A stretch of DNA of 64,000 bases from Aneurinibacillus aneurinilyticus ATCC 12856 (GCF_000466385.1 NZ_KE952847.1:1-64000), one strand, 5' to 3'. Counted from the stretch's first letter, positions 15,124 through 24,778 are shown. Made by a program: numbers and translations. The notes: generated by a model from the sequence alone, not told the origin.

Positions 15124-16695
15124 TCAATTTTCAATGTCTATACTAATGGCTGACTTAAATTCCACCTCAATCCTGTCATCGTGGACCGTAACTTTTTCAA
15201 TAAGCCGCCTTACTAACTGCTCATCATATTCCTCCAGCTCGCAGGATTGCTCATTCAAGAAATCAGTCATTTCAGCGATTCGTTGCCTTTTTCCTTCACG
15301 CTCTGCATTTTCAACAAGTGCATTTTGCTTCAATTCTCGAAGGCGGTAGATTTCATCAGCCACATCTTCATAGTCATTCTTGGATTTTGCTTGGATAAGA
15401 AGCTGTTGTTGTAATTCTTCCAATTTGCTATCAATATCATTGGTGGCATTATCATTTTCTTCACTAAGTATAGTAGTTATGTTTTTCTGCAACGCCTGGA
15501 TGAAGGGTTCTTTGTTAGCCAAAAGTTCGTTAATAGCCTTAACTACTGCTGTCTGCAATGTTTCCTCGTTTATGGTAGGGGCAGTGCATTCAGAATCCTT
15601 CTCCTCCAGACGGCTGACGCATCTCCAAACAATAGACTTGTAACCTCGGTTATTCCAGTGTACCCGGCGGTAAATATCACCGCACTGTCCACAGTAAACA
15701 ATACTCGATAAAGCATACTTACTACTATAGACCCGCTTTTTACCGTCCTTGCCCCCGCGAAGATTTGCTCTTCGAACCATCTCTTCTTGAACCTGCATAA
15801 AAAGCTCACGTGGAATGATAGGCTCATGGCTGTTTTCTACATAATACTGGGGAACGATGCCGTTATTCTTTACTCGCTTTTTAGAAAGGAAATCAACCGT
15901 ATATGTTTTTTGTAGAAGGGCATCACCGATGTACTTTTCATTCTGCAGTATCTTTTTCAGTGTTTCTGGTCTCCATTTGGCTTTGCCTGCCGCTGTTAGA
16001 ATACCGTCTGCTTCTAGTCCTCTTGCTATCTGTAAAAGGCTGGCTCCCTCTAGGTACTCCCTGTAAATCCGTTTAACAACCTCAGCACCCTCTGGGTCAA
16101 TCACTAATTGCTTGTTTTCATCCTTGGTGTAACCAAGGAAACGCTTGTGATTGACCTGGACTTCGCCTTGCTGATATCGATACTGAATTCCCAGCTTAAC
16201 GTTCTGACTTAAGGATTGACTTTCCTGTTGGGCAAGGGATGCCATGATGGTCAGCAATACTTCACCCTTAGAATCCATGGTGTTGATATTCTCTTTCTCG
16301 AAGAATACCGCTATGTTTTTATCCTTTAACTGACGGATGTATTTAAGGCAATCCAACGTGTTTCTGGCAAATCGGCTGATGGATTTTGTGATAATCATGT
16401 CAATTTTTCCTGCCATACATTCTTCAATCATGCGGTTGAACTCTTCACGCTTCTTGGTATTTGTACCTGTGATGCCGTCATCTGCAAAAATACCTGCCAG
16501 TTCCCATTCCTTGTTCTTCTTAATATATTTTGTATAATGCTCGATCTGAATTTCATAACTTGAAGCCTGCTCTTCACTATCCGTTGAAACACGACAGTAA
16601 GCAGCCACTCGTATTTTGGGTTTGCTTTCACTATTTTTATTATTTCCAACCCGTTTAATTGCCGGAATCACTGTTACATTCCTACTTACCGCCAC
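15124..16695 (-). CDS. Large serine recombinase A
   Basis: The 523-residue enzyme has an N-terminal resolvase domain with [10 protein letters not shown] (catalytic Ser about 37), [16 protein letters not shown] and [11 protein letters not shown]. It continues with a Recombinase domain ([10 protein letters not shown] to [20 protein letters not shown]) and a zinc ribbon with paired Cys ([20 protein letters not shown]), and ends with a coiled coil. Such enzymes integrate and excise phages and conjugative elements without extensive homology. The start is GTG 16695 behind GAGGTG. It follows the short recombinase gene by three bases and is the last gene before a terminator. Confidence 0.93.
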   Translation of the reverse strand: MAVSRNVTVIPAIKRVGNNKNSESKPKIRVAAYCRVSTDSEEQASSYEIQIEHYTKYIKKNKEWELAGIFADDGITGTNTKKREEFNRMIEECMAGKIDMIITKSISRFARNTLDCLKYIRQLKDKNIAVFFEKENINTMDSKGEVLLTIMASLAQQESQSLSQNVKLGIQYRYQQGEVQVNHKRFLGYTKDENKQLVIDPEGAEVVKRIYREYLEGASLLQIARGLEADGILTAAGKAKWRPETLKKILQNEKYIGDALLQKTYTVDFLSKKRVKNNGIVPQYYVENSHEPIIPRELFMQVQEEMVRRANLRGGKDGKKRVYSSKYALSSIVYCGQCGDIYRRVHWNNRGYKSIVWRCVSRLEEKDSECTAPTINEETLQTAVVKAINELLANKEPFIQALQKNITTILSEENDNATNDIDSKLEELQQQLLIQAKSKNDYEDVADEIYRLRELKQNALVENAEREGKRQRIAEMTDFLNEQSCELEEYDEQLVRRLIEKVTVHDDRIEVEFKSAISIDIEN

Positions 16696-16698
16696 TTG

Positions 16699-17112
16699 TT
16701 ACACCTCACTTTCTATCAGACTGTAAGCATATTCCGCCTGCTTGTATGGATCTTCATATTTTTGCACCCGAGGTTTTACTTTGAACTTTACAGGGTAATC
16801 CCTTACCGGTTCATCTTTAGGCTCCCATATCCTTCCGAGCTTTTCTGCTCGTTTTCGTTTTTCTACTCTGGCTTTTTCAAAGGTCTCTTCATCAATAATT
16901 GGGGGGTAGAATTCATCGCCCAAGTAATGCTTGTTCTGCAACATCTTACTTGCTGTGGCATGGTAGCAGTCTATCCCAGCTTTTTTAGTAGCACCCTTCA
17001 AAGAAAGTCCTGCCAAGTATCCTGAAAATAATTCTTTTACTTGTTCTGCTGCTATTTCATCTACAACAGCCTTTCCATCTTCAATTCTATATCCATACGG
17101 TGTGTGACCCAT
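16699..17112 (-). CDS. Short recombinase-domain protein lacking the catalytic domain
   Basis: The 137-residue product contains only the Recombinase (DNA-binding) region: HTPYGYRIEDGKAVVDEIAA, ATASKMLQNKHYLGDEFY and PIIDEETFEKARVEKRKRAE. The resolvase domain with its catalytic serine is absent, as are the zinc ribbon and coiled coil. The ATG at 17112 overlaps the upstream stop (TAGATG), and the gene is intact. It is therefore more likely a deliberate accessory subunit than a fragment. It may help recombinases A and B form the correct synapse or control direction. Confidence 0.8.
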   Translation of the reverse strand: MGHTPYGYRIEDGKAVVDEIAAEQVKELFSGYLAGLSLKGATKKAGIDCYHATASKMLQNKHYLGDEFYPPIIDEETFEKARVEKRKRAEKLGRIWEPKDEPVRDYPVKFKVKPRVQKYEDPYKQAEYAYSLIESEV

Positions 17113-18675
17113 CTAATTCACCAACCTTTCCTTCAATGCGATTCCACATTTTAATTCAAATCCCACTTCCTCTCGTGAAAAGACCATAATCTTTTCTACG
17201 TAATTTTCAAACAGTTCATCCTCATAGGCTGTAAGCATTTGGGACTTAGTTGCAAACTTAAGCAGACGGTCAACCTCTTCAACTTTTGTAAAATTCCCAT
17301 TGACGGAACGAGTAAGTTGATTCTTTTCGACAAGAAGCCTTTCTCTTTCTGCTTCCAGTGAATTCTTTTCTTTATTAAACAGAGCAGGTTCCAGATATCC
17401 TTTGGCCATTAAACCCGTCAGCATCTGACTCTGCTCCATGTTGTTTTCAATCTTAGTTTCCAACTCTTCAATTCTACGAAAACTCGCTACATTATTCTGG
17501 TTACGTAACCCATTCAAAAGTGGTCTTAATATGAACTTCTGACCGTAAATGAGTTTATTCATCATCGTAACAAATGCAGTCTTTATATCGTCATCCCGTA
17601 TGAACTGCATGGAACATTCCGTTATCTGGCTTATATGCTTACTGCAGCACCAAGCGATGTATTTCCTTCCAGATGAATGAATCCTTCTTTTAAAGGTACT
17701 GCCACATTCCGAGCAGATAATTTTGCTAGAGAAAGCATATCGGTTTAGATATTTGCTGTTGCGCTTTTCGATGCTTTTTTCCTTTGCTCTCTGATTGAGA
17801 ACGGCATCTACGGCTTCAAAATCTTCATGGCTGATAATTGCCTCATGATGGTTTTCTACTAGATACATATCTTTCTCACCATAATTGGTGTGCCTATTAA
17901 AATGGCTGTCCGTATAAGTCTTTTGCAAAATAACATCACCAGTATATTTTTCATTAGTCAGAATCCCTCTAATCGTAGTAGCTGTCCAACGACCGCCTCT
18001 TTTTGATGGGATACCCTTTTGATTAAGATCATTTGCAACTTTCTGTGTGCCTTTGCCCGATAATACCTCTGCAAAAATATACTTCACAACTTCAGCCTGC
18101 TTGGGGTTTACTATCATTTGACCGTCATTATTTTGATAACCATATGGCGGGTAGGAAATTTTAAAGGTTCCGTTTTGAAATCGTCTTTGAATGGCCCACT
18201 TCGTATTTTCTGAAATGGAAATTGACTCACTTTCTGCAAGCCCACTTAAAATGGAGAGCATCAATTCACTTTCCATTGAACCCGTATTGATATTTTCCTT
18301 CTCAAAATAGATATGAACCCCAAGGTCTATCAGTTTTCGGACCATCTCCAAGCAGTCTGTAGTATTTCTCGCAAATCGGCTGATGGACTTTGTAATGATT
18401 AAGTCAATTCTCCCAGTTTCACAGTCTGATAACATTCTAAGCAGGTCAGAGCGTTTTTCCTTTTTCGTGCCACTGATTCCCTCGTCATAATATAAGCCTG
18501 CATATTCCCATTCTGGATTCGCCTTTATATAAGTCTCATAATGAGCCTTTTGTGTTTGCAGGCTGACTAGTTGTTCATCACTATCTGTAGAAACTCGACA
18601 GTAGGCAACTACTCGTGTTTTTGGCTTAATAAAAGTATTAGCTGGATTTCCTTCTATTTTCGTTATCTTTTTCAT
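17113..18675 (-). CDS. Large serine recombinase B
   Basis: The 520-residue enzyme is a paralogue of recombinase A with the same layout. It has [10 protein letters not shown] (Ser about 29), GISGTKKEKRSDLLRM, SRFARNTTDCL, a Recombinase domain (YPPYGYQNNDG to WTATTIRGILTNEKYTGD), a zinc ribbon (IICSECGSTFKRR, CCSKH, ECS) and a C-terminal coiled coil (LETKIENNMEQ). ATG 18675 follows GGAGGTGAGAGG; an upstream in-frame start at 18702 is less likely. It is the first recombinase of the cassette, 61 bases after the small SHOCT-like gene. Confidence 0.93.
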   Translation of the reverse strand: MKKITKIEGNPANTFIKPKTRVVAYCRVSTDSDEQLVSLQTQKAHYETYIKANPEWEYAGLYYDEGISGTKKEKRSDLLRMLSDCETGRIDLIITKSISRFARNTTDCLEMVRKLIDLGVHIYFEKENINTGSMESELMLSILSGLAESESISISENTKWAIQRRFQNGTFKISYPPYGYQNNDGQMIVNPKQAEVVKYIFAEVLSGKGTQKVANDLNQKGIPSKRGGRWTATTIRGILTNEKYTGDVILQKTYTDSHFNRHTNYGEKDMYLVENHHEAIISHEDFEAVDAVLNQRAKEKSIEKRNSKYLNRYAFSSKIICSECGSTFKRRIHSSGRKYIAWCCSKHISQITECSMQFIRDDDIKTAFVTMMNKLIYGQKFILRPLLNGLRNQNNVASFRRIEELETKIENNMEQSQMLTGLMAKGYLEPALFNKEKNSLEAERERLLVEKNQLTRSVNGNFTKVEEVDRLLKFATKSQMLTAYEDELFENYVEKIMVFSREEVGFELKCGIALKERLVN

Positions 18676-18736
18676 CCTCTCACCTCCTTCTTGGTAGGTC
18701 ACATATTACCTCTGAAACCCTTATATATCAACGGCT

Positions 18737-18976
18737 TCAGGGCATTATCTCAGCTAAAAAGGGGTAGAATGTTTGGCGGTTTAATGCGTCTATTTTGTTG
18801 AATTCCACTTCAGTTATTAAGCCTTTTTCGAGCATCTTTCTCAGCAATTTTTCTGCTTGGATATAATCAAACTCACGTTGTAACTGTTCCTGTGATACTC
18901 TCTTAAGTACGGTGGTGCTTTTGTCTACAACCTCATCCGAGATCTTCGTAACTTTTTTATCCTCGTGCTGATTCAC
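18737..18976 (-). CDS. SHOCT-like small protein heading the recombinase operon
   Basis: A 79-residue protein whose C-terminal half, YIQAEKLLRKMLEKGLITEV followed by EFNKIDALNRQTFYPFL, resembles the SHOCT or short helical oligomerisation motif (helix, KGLIT turn, helix). Small proteins of this kind commonly precede paired serine recombinases in Bacillota elements, and one may act as a directionality or accessory factor; this is inference. The start is GTG 18976 behind AGGAGGTGATTC. A promoter-like repeat lies immediately upstream. Confidence 0.7.
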   Translation of the reverse strand: MNQHEDKKVTKISDEVVDKSTTVLKRVSQEQLQREFDYIQAEKLLRKMLEKGLITEVEFNKIDALNRQTFYPFLAEIMP

Positions 18977-18993
18977 TAAGAATCACCTCCTAC

Positions 18994-19027
18994 CTAATAG
19001 CCGTGGGAACAGGTCGAAGTTGAGGAT
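18994..19027 (-). promoter_or_regulatory. Prophage promoter-like motif, copy A (recombinase operon)
   Basis: On the minus strand CCTCAACTT ends in CAACTT (19017-19022), followed exactly 17 bases later by TATTAG (18994-18999) within GGCTATTAGGTAG. Copies B (48672-48705) and C (53733-53766) have the same boxes and the same spacing. It stands 18 bases before the GTG of the small SHOCT-like gene, which would make a very short leader. Confidence 0.55.
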
Positions 19028-19055
19028 TTGTAAAATTTAATTTGAATCAGAGCAT

Positions 19056-19093
19056 AAAAAAAAGAGCCTGCAAGGGAAGAACCCCTACAGGCT
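19056..19093 (-). terminator. Strong terminator after the lysis genes
   Basis: AGCCTGCAAGGG (19065-19076) pairs with CCCCTACAGGCT (19082-19093) around a short loop. On the minus strand the stem is followed by eight T residues (19056-19063). It ends the tail, baseplate and lysis transcript before the recombinase operon. Confidence 0.9.
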
Positions 19094-19157
19094 AGATAAT
19101 CTAACAGTTTAATATTTTATTTAGGAATCTCGATGATTTTTAACTCGCTCCATTTGA

Positions 19158-19859
19158 TTAATCATACTTAATAAATGCATCAGTAAAGCCTGCTTTTTTA
19201 GCTTTGGCAAGCTGTGCCTCAGCATTTGTTTTGACAGAGTATGCACCAATTTGTACACGGTAATATTTCTTTTTCACTGATTCTGCTGGTTTATTTTCTT
19301 CACTTAGTAGTCTCTTCACATCTGCTCGGAAGGTACCCATATTCTTTCCATGCTTAGGAAACCAGTGCATCACATCTGCATGGTTACTAGCGATGCCTAG
19401 TTTATAACCTTCACTGTGACAGATAATATCCTTATCGCTAAACCCATAGAGTTTGCAAAGATATACACAAAGCTCCAAGGCTTCCTTGTAAACAGCAGAA
19501 AAATACGAGGCATCGGTCAAACCGTCCTCGCAAATTTCAAATCCAATATGAGAATTGTTTGCAGTTCCTCCAGCATGCCAACCTCGGTGATTCCAAGGCA
19601 ATGTTTGATAGGTTGCAATGGAACCATCTGCTAATTTACCAATAAAGGCATGGACACATACTTGACGGCCTCCAGGTTTGTCTTGATTCCAATGGTTGTT
19701 ATATTGGTTCTTTCCTAGCAAGCCATCGTCAGGGCCAACATATCGTTTGAGCCACGGGTTGTTAGCTCCAGTTGAGTGGACCATGATGCCCTTCGGCAAT
19801 ATTGTTTTTCCTGCTTTGAAACAGGCATTATTTGTAAGTATTAACTTATGCAGATTCAT
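19158..19859 (-). CDS. Phage endolysin, N-acetylmuramoyl-L-alanine amidase with SPOR-type C-terminus
   Basis: The 233-residue product has an Amidase_2 domain: GIMVHSTGANNPWL (zinc His), HAFIGKLADG, WNHRGWHAGGTANNSHIGF, ICHSEGYKLG and HADVMHWFPKHGK (zinc His). The last 40 residues (KKYYRVQIGAYSVKTNAEAQ and following) are a SPOR peptidoglycan-binding repeat. It cuts the bond between muramic acid and the stem peptide to release phage. No signal peptide is seen, so export depends on the holin. ATG 19859 was preferred because the residues before it are untypical. It is the last gene of the late operon. Confidence 0.9.
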   Translation of the reverse strand: MNLHKLILTNNACFKAGKTILPKGIMVHSTGANNPWLKRYVGPDDGLLGKNQYNNHWNQDKPGGRQVCVHAFIGKLADGSIATYQTLPWNHRGWHAGGTANNSHIGFEICEDGLTDASYFSAVYKEALELCVYLCKLYGFSDKDIICHSEGYKLGIASNHADVMHWFPKHGKNMGTFRADVKRLLSEENKPAESVKKKYYRVQIGAYSVKTNAEAQLAKAKKAGFTDAFIKYD

Positions 19860-19876
19860 TACGGTCACCTCACTAA

Positions 19877-21376
19877 TCAAGAATTTGTGTCAGATGCAAG
19901 AGCCACAGGGTATAGATGATAGGTAAACTTCAAATCACAAAAAGCATTCGCCGATGTTCCATCACTTCCCATACTGATATACAATCCATAACCAGAAGGC
20001 ACCCGGCTTTGACGCATTTGAATATGAATATGCAACCCAGCGTTTGAACTATCAGCACCTATAGGTGTGCTACGTGAGATTCTGGTAAAGTTCACTTCAT
20101 CATTTGATATATATAAGTCTAGTTCTTTTTCACTTGTATCCGATTGGCGGCAAAGGGTAACTAAATGACAATCATAAGCTGTTGGATAAAGCAATCCACC
20201 CTGCCCGCCTATAACCACGCTACCAATTGGCAATAATGTGTACAAAGGTCCTCGAACGCTGTTAATACCGCCCCCGCCTGTAGCATTACCGCTCAAAACA
20301 TATCTCAAATAGCTTGCCCTAGTAAATGCGTTGATAGTAGATGTTGCGGTAGAGGTAAGGGGCAATGGTGTCGTAGCATTTTCCGCTCTTTCCAATATGA
20401 ATAGACTCTCACCAGAAGGAATAGTAGCATCACCAATGGAGAAAACTCGACTCGTCCAATAGGCTGTGCTTGCTGGGTTTGGTGATGTTCCTGACCCATA
20501 TGCAATGTTCGCTACATCTTGAATACCCCTTATGGCTTCGGCAAGTTTCTTGACAGTATTGCGGAGAGTGCCTTGGATTAACACCTGCACATTGTTTGTT
20601 GTCGGACTGCCCAAGGATGTAACAAATGTATAGGTTACCGTGCCAAGTACTACGTTATTGCCGCTATTTATGCTCGTAAATGTGATGGATGCTCTCCGGC
20701 TTACCATATCCGGTGCAGTAGCAGTTTCTATCGGATGCAAATGATTAAGGATAATACCAGTCCGAGTGTATAGAGTATCTCTCATATCCTCGATTAGACC
20801 ATGTGTGGTATTTAGCAAATTATAGTTATCATTTAACAGACTGTGTGTTGTATTTAAAATTGCATAGTTATCATTGACTAAACCATAGGTATCATTTAAT
20901 CTGCCATGTGTGGTGTTTAGCAAATCATAGTTATTATTTAAAAGGCTGTAGATAAGGTTTAATAGATTATATGTTTCATTAATATCTAGTTCAGCTAATG
21001 CAGAAAGAACCTGATTAAGCCATTCCTGTGCAGGAGGTTCGGGCGGCTCGGCAATTCCGTCAACAAGAGCATCCTCAACAATGGTTAGTATCTGAATGCT
21101 TTTTCCGACCACCTCTCCATAAGTGACCCTTATTTCTAGACGACCGACACCGACAATAGATGTATCCGTTGCGCTAGGCGACCATGTAAGAACTCCGTCA
21201 GCATAGCTCGTGATCACTGGATAAGCATTACCATCCGGTCTTTTGTAAATTGCATTTAACGAGGCACTGGGGTATTTTTCTTCCAATAAGCTAGATACAT
21301 CAAATTCAATATTTCGATAGTGATGCTCACCTCGACGACCGATGGACACCGTTACTGCTTTCGTTATGTCAATCAT
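19877..21376 (-). CDS. BppU-like baseplate upper protein with heptad-repeat stalk
   Basis: The 499-residue product begins like BppU N-terminal domains (SVSIGRRGEHHYRNIEFDVS-type opening, LNAIYKRPDGNAYPVI, GRLEIRVTYG). Residues about 133-195 hold some nine seven-residue repeats of the form xxYxLLN or TTHGLLN, for example NNYDLLN, TTHGRLN, DTYGLVN, DNYAILN. They should form a trimeric coiled-coil stalk. The C-terminal 290 residues are beta-rich and may bind the receptor. It overlaps the holin gene stop by four bases. Confidence 0.75.
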   Translation of the reverse strand: MIDITKAVTVSIGRRGEHHYRNIEFDVSSLLEEKYPSASLNAIYKRPDGNAYPVITSYADGVLTWSPSATDTSIVGVGRLEIRVTYGEVVGKSIQILTIVEDALVDGIAEPPEPPAQEWLNQVLSALAELDINETYNLLNLIYSLLNNNYDLLNTTHGRLNDTYGLVNDNYAILNTTHSLLNDNYNLLNTTHGLIEDMRDTLYTRTGIILNHLHPIETATAPDMVSRRASITFTSINSGNNVVLGTVTYTFVTSLGSPTTNNVQVLIQGTLRNTVKKLAEAIRGIQDVANIAYGSGTSPNPASTAYWTSRVFSIGDATIPSGESLFILERAENATTPLPLTSTATSTINAFTRASYLRYVLSGNATGGGGINSVRGPLYTLLPIGSVVIGGQGGLLYPTAYDCHLVTLCRQSDTSEKELDLYISNDEVNFTRISRSTPIGADSSNAGLHIHIQMRQSRVPSGYGLYISMGSDGTSANAFCDLKFTYHLYPVALASDTNS

Positions 21377-21813
21377 ACTTCATCACCTGGCTTACGGGGT
21401 TCTTCATCACGTCCATGTAACTGCTGTAGAACTGATTTTAGTTTCTCTGGGATGGGTAGTCCAATATGTCCGGCATTCTCCAAAATGGATACTCCTTCAT
21501 TACTCAGGTAGAAAAAGATTACTGCTGTGCGTAAGGCTCCACTATTGTCTCCAATGCTACCTAAAATTTGTGTATCGATAATATGAGCAATACCTACCAT
21601 TGCAAAGATAAACACCTTTTTGAAAATTCCCTTAGCACCAATGTCACTGCACAGCTTTTTATTCACAATGGCACAAAGCACTCCCGTCACATAATCGATG
21701 ACAACAAAGGCAACCAACGCATAAAGAAATCCATCATAACCTCCGAGAAACCATCCAAGAAATCCACCTACAGCGGCAATAGCCAGCTGTATCCAATTCC
21801 AAATCTCTTTCAT
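21373..21813 (-). CDS. Phage holin, toxin-secretion/phage-lysis family
   Basis: The 146-residue product has three or four membrane spans: WIQLAIAAVGGFLGWFLGG, FLYALVAFVVIDYVTGVLCA and VFIFAMVGIAHIIDTQIL, followed by a hydrophobic segment near TAVIFFYLSNEGVSIL. The DYVTGVL and SNEGVSILEN motifs are characteristic of phage_holin_4 proteins. It opens the membrane so that the amidase can reach the wall. The charged tail (HGRDEEPRKPGDEV) is cytoplasmic in the family. ATG 21813 was chosen for MKEIWNW. Confidence 0.9.
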   Translation of the reverse strand: MKEIWNWIQLAIAAVGGFLGWFLGGYDGFLYALVAFVVIDYVTGVLCAIVNKKLCSDIGAKGIFKKVFIFAMVGIAHIIDTQILGSIGDNSGALRTAVIFFYLSNEGVSILENAGHIGLPIPEKLKSVLQQLHGRDEEPRKPGDEV

Positions 21814-21889
21814 TAATAGACACCTCCATTTCGTGTGTTTCCATATAGAAAAGCGCCCCTGCAAATGACAAGAGCGCTGAATGTTACCT

Positions 21890-24250
21890 TTACATTATTT
21901 GAATTAGATCATGTATTTGTTGCATCACATCCGCTTTTGGTCGTCCTGTACCGATAGGTAGCCATGTGACAGGTGGTATATCGAATGTCTGGGAAGAATC
22001 AAAGCTATTAACCATTAAAATAATCGAATCAATAGCCTTGCGTATTTCAACGATATGAAATGGCCAATTCTTAATAGTGGTCTTTCCTGCAATGATCTCC
22101 TCTTTCCAAGTCATAGGGGATAGATTGTAATAGCTACGCACCCTATTTACAGCAGTTCGAATCGTCTGAATATGTGCTGCCTTTACATGCGTCACATTTG
22201 GAGTAATGATTTCAAAAGGTAATGCCAATATCGTAAAAGTACGAACAACTTCTATACTTGCTGATTCGATATCACTGTCAAGACAACGGAAGGTAACCGT
22301 ATGATTACCTGCAGAAAGCGGTTCAGCTTGGTAAATTGTCTTGACCCCATTACCAAGATAGCCGCTTACAGAAAACCGCTCAGGATTGTCTAAGCTGTTT
22401 TGCCATGAACCAGAGTCAATCCTTACCTCCACTATTTGTGTTTGTCCATCCGGTTCAATTCCTGTTGTGATCATAAAACGTGGTGTAGCATTATAAGTAA
22501 AATTGCCAGACATTGGACAGTCCACTATCGGTGCTACAGGCGGGCTGTTTTTCTTTACCGCGTTACTAACAACATAGGCAGACACTGCATCAAGCGCATC
22601 TGTGACGCTGATTCGATAACGAGTATATCTACCGGCAACCTGTGAGGCATTTACCTGAAGAGTGCCTGAAGTCGCATTGGAAATAACTGTCGTCAGTGCT
22701 TCATAAGCAGACCAATTTAGTCCATCTATCGAAGTGGCCTGTTGAATAACATATTGCTTGATGGAGCTGGTTCCAGGTACCGTTCCACTCCACGAAAGGT
22801 TTATTGTATTTACTTCATAGATAGGAGGATTTGCGGTAAAAGAAGTCGGCGGTATTGGTAGTATGTTTTTACGAACAGTATTACTGGTAATAGTCCAGCC
22901 TGAGTAAAAATCCTCTCCAGCTGTACCACGGGTTCTTATTCGGAACCGACGATAATGACCACGTGTAGCAGGTGGACTGACATTTAAAATACTGCTTGTT
23001 GCAGAAGTATTGACTATCGCCAATGCCAACCAAGCACCCCAATTGCTATTATCTGGCGAATCACTATATTGTATTTCGTAGGAAGTGATGGGATTACCTG
23101 CGCCACCAGCTGCTCCACTCCACGAAAGAGTAACGTTTCCTTCTGATAAAGTTGCACTTACCGTGCAGGCAGTCGGTGCTGAACAGGCAGTGATGTTGCA
23201 ATAAATGCTATTACTGACTTTTTCTATTGAGTAAACATCAAATGTGTCAATTGTCCAAATACCAAATTGTGTATATGTTCCTGGGGTCCTCGATACAATT
23301 GGGTGATAGCTACCACCGCTTGCCGCCAATATCAAAGTGGTCAACACATTCCACGCACTCCATGTGCTGTTATCTGTGGATGTGCGACTGGCAATTTGAT
23401 ACCCCTTAATGGGACTCGTACCGCTTGATGCTCCACTCCAAGTAAGTGTGATAGTCTCATCGCTATATGCTGCCGGGGAGGCAACAGCAGTCGTCGCTGG
23501 CTTTGGCACCGTATTTCTGCGGACAATGTTTGTGGATACTTTCCAGCTAGAGTAATAACTAGCTCCTGCTGTACCACGCGTCCGTACCCGAAACCTTCGA
23601 AAATTACCTCGCGTGGAGGGTGGTGCAACTGATACACTGCTACTTGATGCTGTGGTGGTCACCGTGGTCAGAGCAGTCCATGCTCCCCACGTGACGTTAT
23701 CAGCAGAGTCACTATATTGAATCTCGTAACTGGAAATCGAATTATTGATGCCCCCAGAAGCTCCACTCCATGAAAGAGTCACATTGCCTTCCGCAAGTAC
23801 TGGAGAAACCGTACAAGATGTCGGTGCTCCACAAGCTGTAGTAAGCAATGGAGAACTTAATACCGTATAGCTCGAATTAGTAATTACCCCAGAGGATAAT
23901 GGCAAACGTCCGTCAGATACCACTTTGAATGTGACTGGCTGCGTTGCATTACCTGTAGTAGAAGCACAAGTCACCGAAACATACCTGAGCCTTGGTGTAG
24001 TTCCGTCCCAGTTATCTCCATCCGCCGCTTTAATACGTACTTGTGAAGAAGATCCATTTACAGTCATAGTGCAAAGCAGTGCATAACCACTATGAATGAA
24101 AGAACCTGATGATCCCAACGCAGCGGATATGGTGAAGTTGTATGTCATTTGGCTATTGTTAGGACGGCTTTTAGTATAAGTAATCGTGTAATGAACGGTC
24201 GGACTAGAACCCGCCTGCAGAGTTATGCCGTTAATATCCGCCACTTTCAT
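21890..24250 (-). CDS. Fibronectin type III repeat tail/baseplate protein
   Basis: The 786-residue product has four FN3-like domains (about 140-570) in an alternating ABAB order. A-type modules share EGNVTLSWSGA, SYEIQYSDS, WGAW and RFRVRTRGTAG or its variant. B-type modules share TLTWSG or NLSWSG, SIKQYVIQ or PIKGYQIA, and LTTVI or LTTLI. The last 130 residues (ITPNVTHVKAAHIQTIRTAV and following) form a separate helical domain. Repeats of this kind decorate phage tails and bind cell-surface sugars. ATG 24250 follows AGGAGGTGA. Confidence 0.8.
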   Translation of the reverse strand: MKVADINGITLQAGSSPTVHYTITYTKSRPNNSQMTYNFTISAALGSSGSFIHSGYALLCTMTVNGSSSQVRIKAADGDNWDGTTPRLRYVSVTCASTTGNATQPVTFKVVSDGRLPLSSGVITNSSYTVLSSPLLTTACGAPTSCTVSPVLAEGNVTLSWSGASGGINNSISSYEIQYSDSADNVTWGAWTALTTVTTTASSSSVSVAPPSTRGNFRRFRVRTRGTAGASYYSSWKVSTNIVRRNTVPKPATTAVASPAAYSDETITLTWSGASSGTSPIKGYQIASRTSTDNSTWSAWNVLTTLILAASGGSYHPIVSRTPGTYTQFGIWTIDTFDVYSIEKVSNSIYCNITACSAPTACTVSATLSEGNVTLSWSGAAGGAGNPITSYEIQYSDSPDNSNWGAWLALAIVNTSATSSILNVSPPATRGHYRRFRIRTRGTAGEDFYSGWTITSNTVRKNILPIPPTSFTANPPIYEVNTINLSWSGTVPGTSSIKQYVIQQATSIDGLNWSAYEALTTVISNATSGTLQVNASQVAGRYTRYRISVTDALDAVSAYVVSNAVKKNSPPVAPIVDCPMSGNFTYNATPRFMITTGIEPDGQTQIVEVRIDSGSWQNSLDNPERFSVSGYLGNGVKTIYQAEPLSAGNHTVTFRCLDSDIESASIEVVRTFTILALPFEIITPNVTHVKAAHIQTIRTAVNRVRSYYNLSPMTWKEEIIAGKTTIKNWPFHIVEIRKAIDSIILMVNSFDSSQTFDIPPVTWLPIGTGRPKADVMQQIHDLIQIM

Positions 24251-24257
24251 TCACCTC

Positions 24258-24761
24258 CTATTCATAAACAGCCGAAACTAGCGAGTTTACCAATCCGCAA
24301 AGACTAGTATTCAATCGTGTATCTATAATGTTATTTACTGAAATCGATGTAGCAGCCGAAGGTACTAGAACATCAGCAATACCTAGTTCATAGACATCGC
24401 TTGTTCTTGTCAACTCCGAAGCTATGGGCGATGCCGTTGGAGTACCAGTAACAATGGCGAGCTGAATGCTTCTCGTAATTTGACTTAAACGAACCACAAC
24501 CCTGTCTATGCGAGGATTGCTCCCATCTGCTGTAGCAAGGGGTTTATTTAATACATCCGTATTTTCATATCGATAACCATTAATCCATGCACTGCCCGGT
24601 GCTATGGTTACTGCTAATCCAATCCCAGGAGATACCAGTAAGTTTGTTGGTGTCGCATAAAATACACCATTCGAGACAAGGCTTCCAAAATATGCAGCGA
24701 AATCTGTTGCGTCATAGATTCTATCTCCATCAGATGAGTTGAAAAATCCACTTTTCTCCAT
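24258..24761 (-). CDS. Phage baseplate/tail fibre accessory protein
   Basis: A 167-residue protein with a mostly beta composition: SGFFNSSDGDRIYDATDFAA at the N-terminus, GLAVTIAPGSAWINGYRY in the middle and VLVPSAATSISVNNIIDTR near the end. This pattern is common in small proteins beside Gp37-like baseplate proteins of Bacillota siphoviruses, where it is thought to cap or attach receptor-binding parts. The ATG at 24761 follows AAGGAGGGAATAG. Confidence 0.7.
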   Translation of the reverse strand: MEKSGFFNSSDGDRIYDATDFAAYFGSLVSNGVFYATPTNLLVSPGIGLAVTIAPGSAWINGYRYENTDVLNKPLATADGSNPRIDRVVVRLSQITRSIQLAIVTGTPTASPIASELTRTSDVYELGIADVLVPSAATSISVNNIIDTRLNTSLCGLVNSLVSAVYE

Positions 24762-24778
24762 AAACTATTCCCTCCTTA

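Noticed and set aside
16699-17112. Short recombinase gene as a decayed pseudogene
   Set aside because: It has a proper start coupled to the upstream stop, no frameshift, and a clean stop three bases before the next gene.
20785-20985. Regular DNA repeats that could suggest a CRISPR array
   Set aside because: The repeats are in frame with the baseplate protein and encode seven-residue coiled-coil units. There are no unique spacers of constant length and no cas genes in the window.
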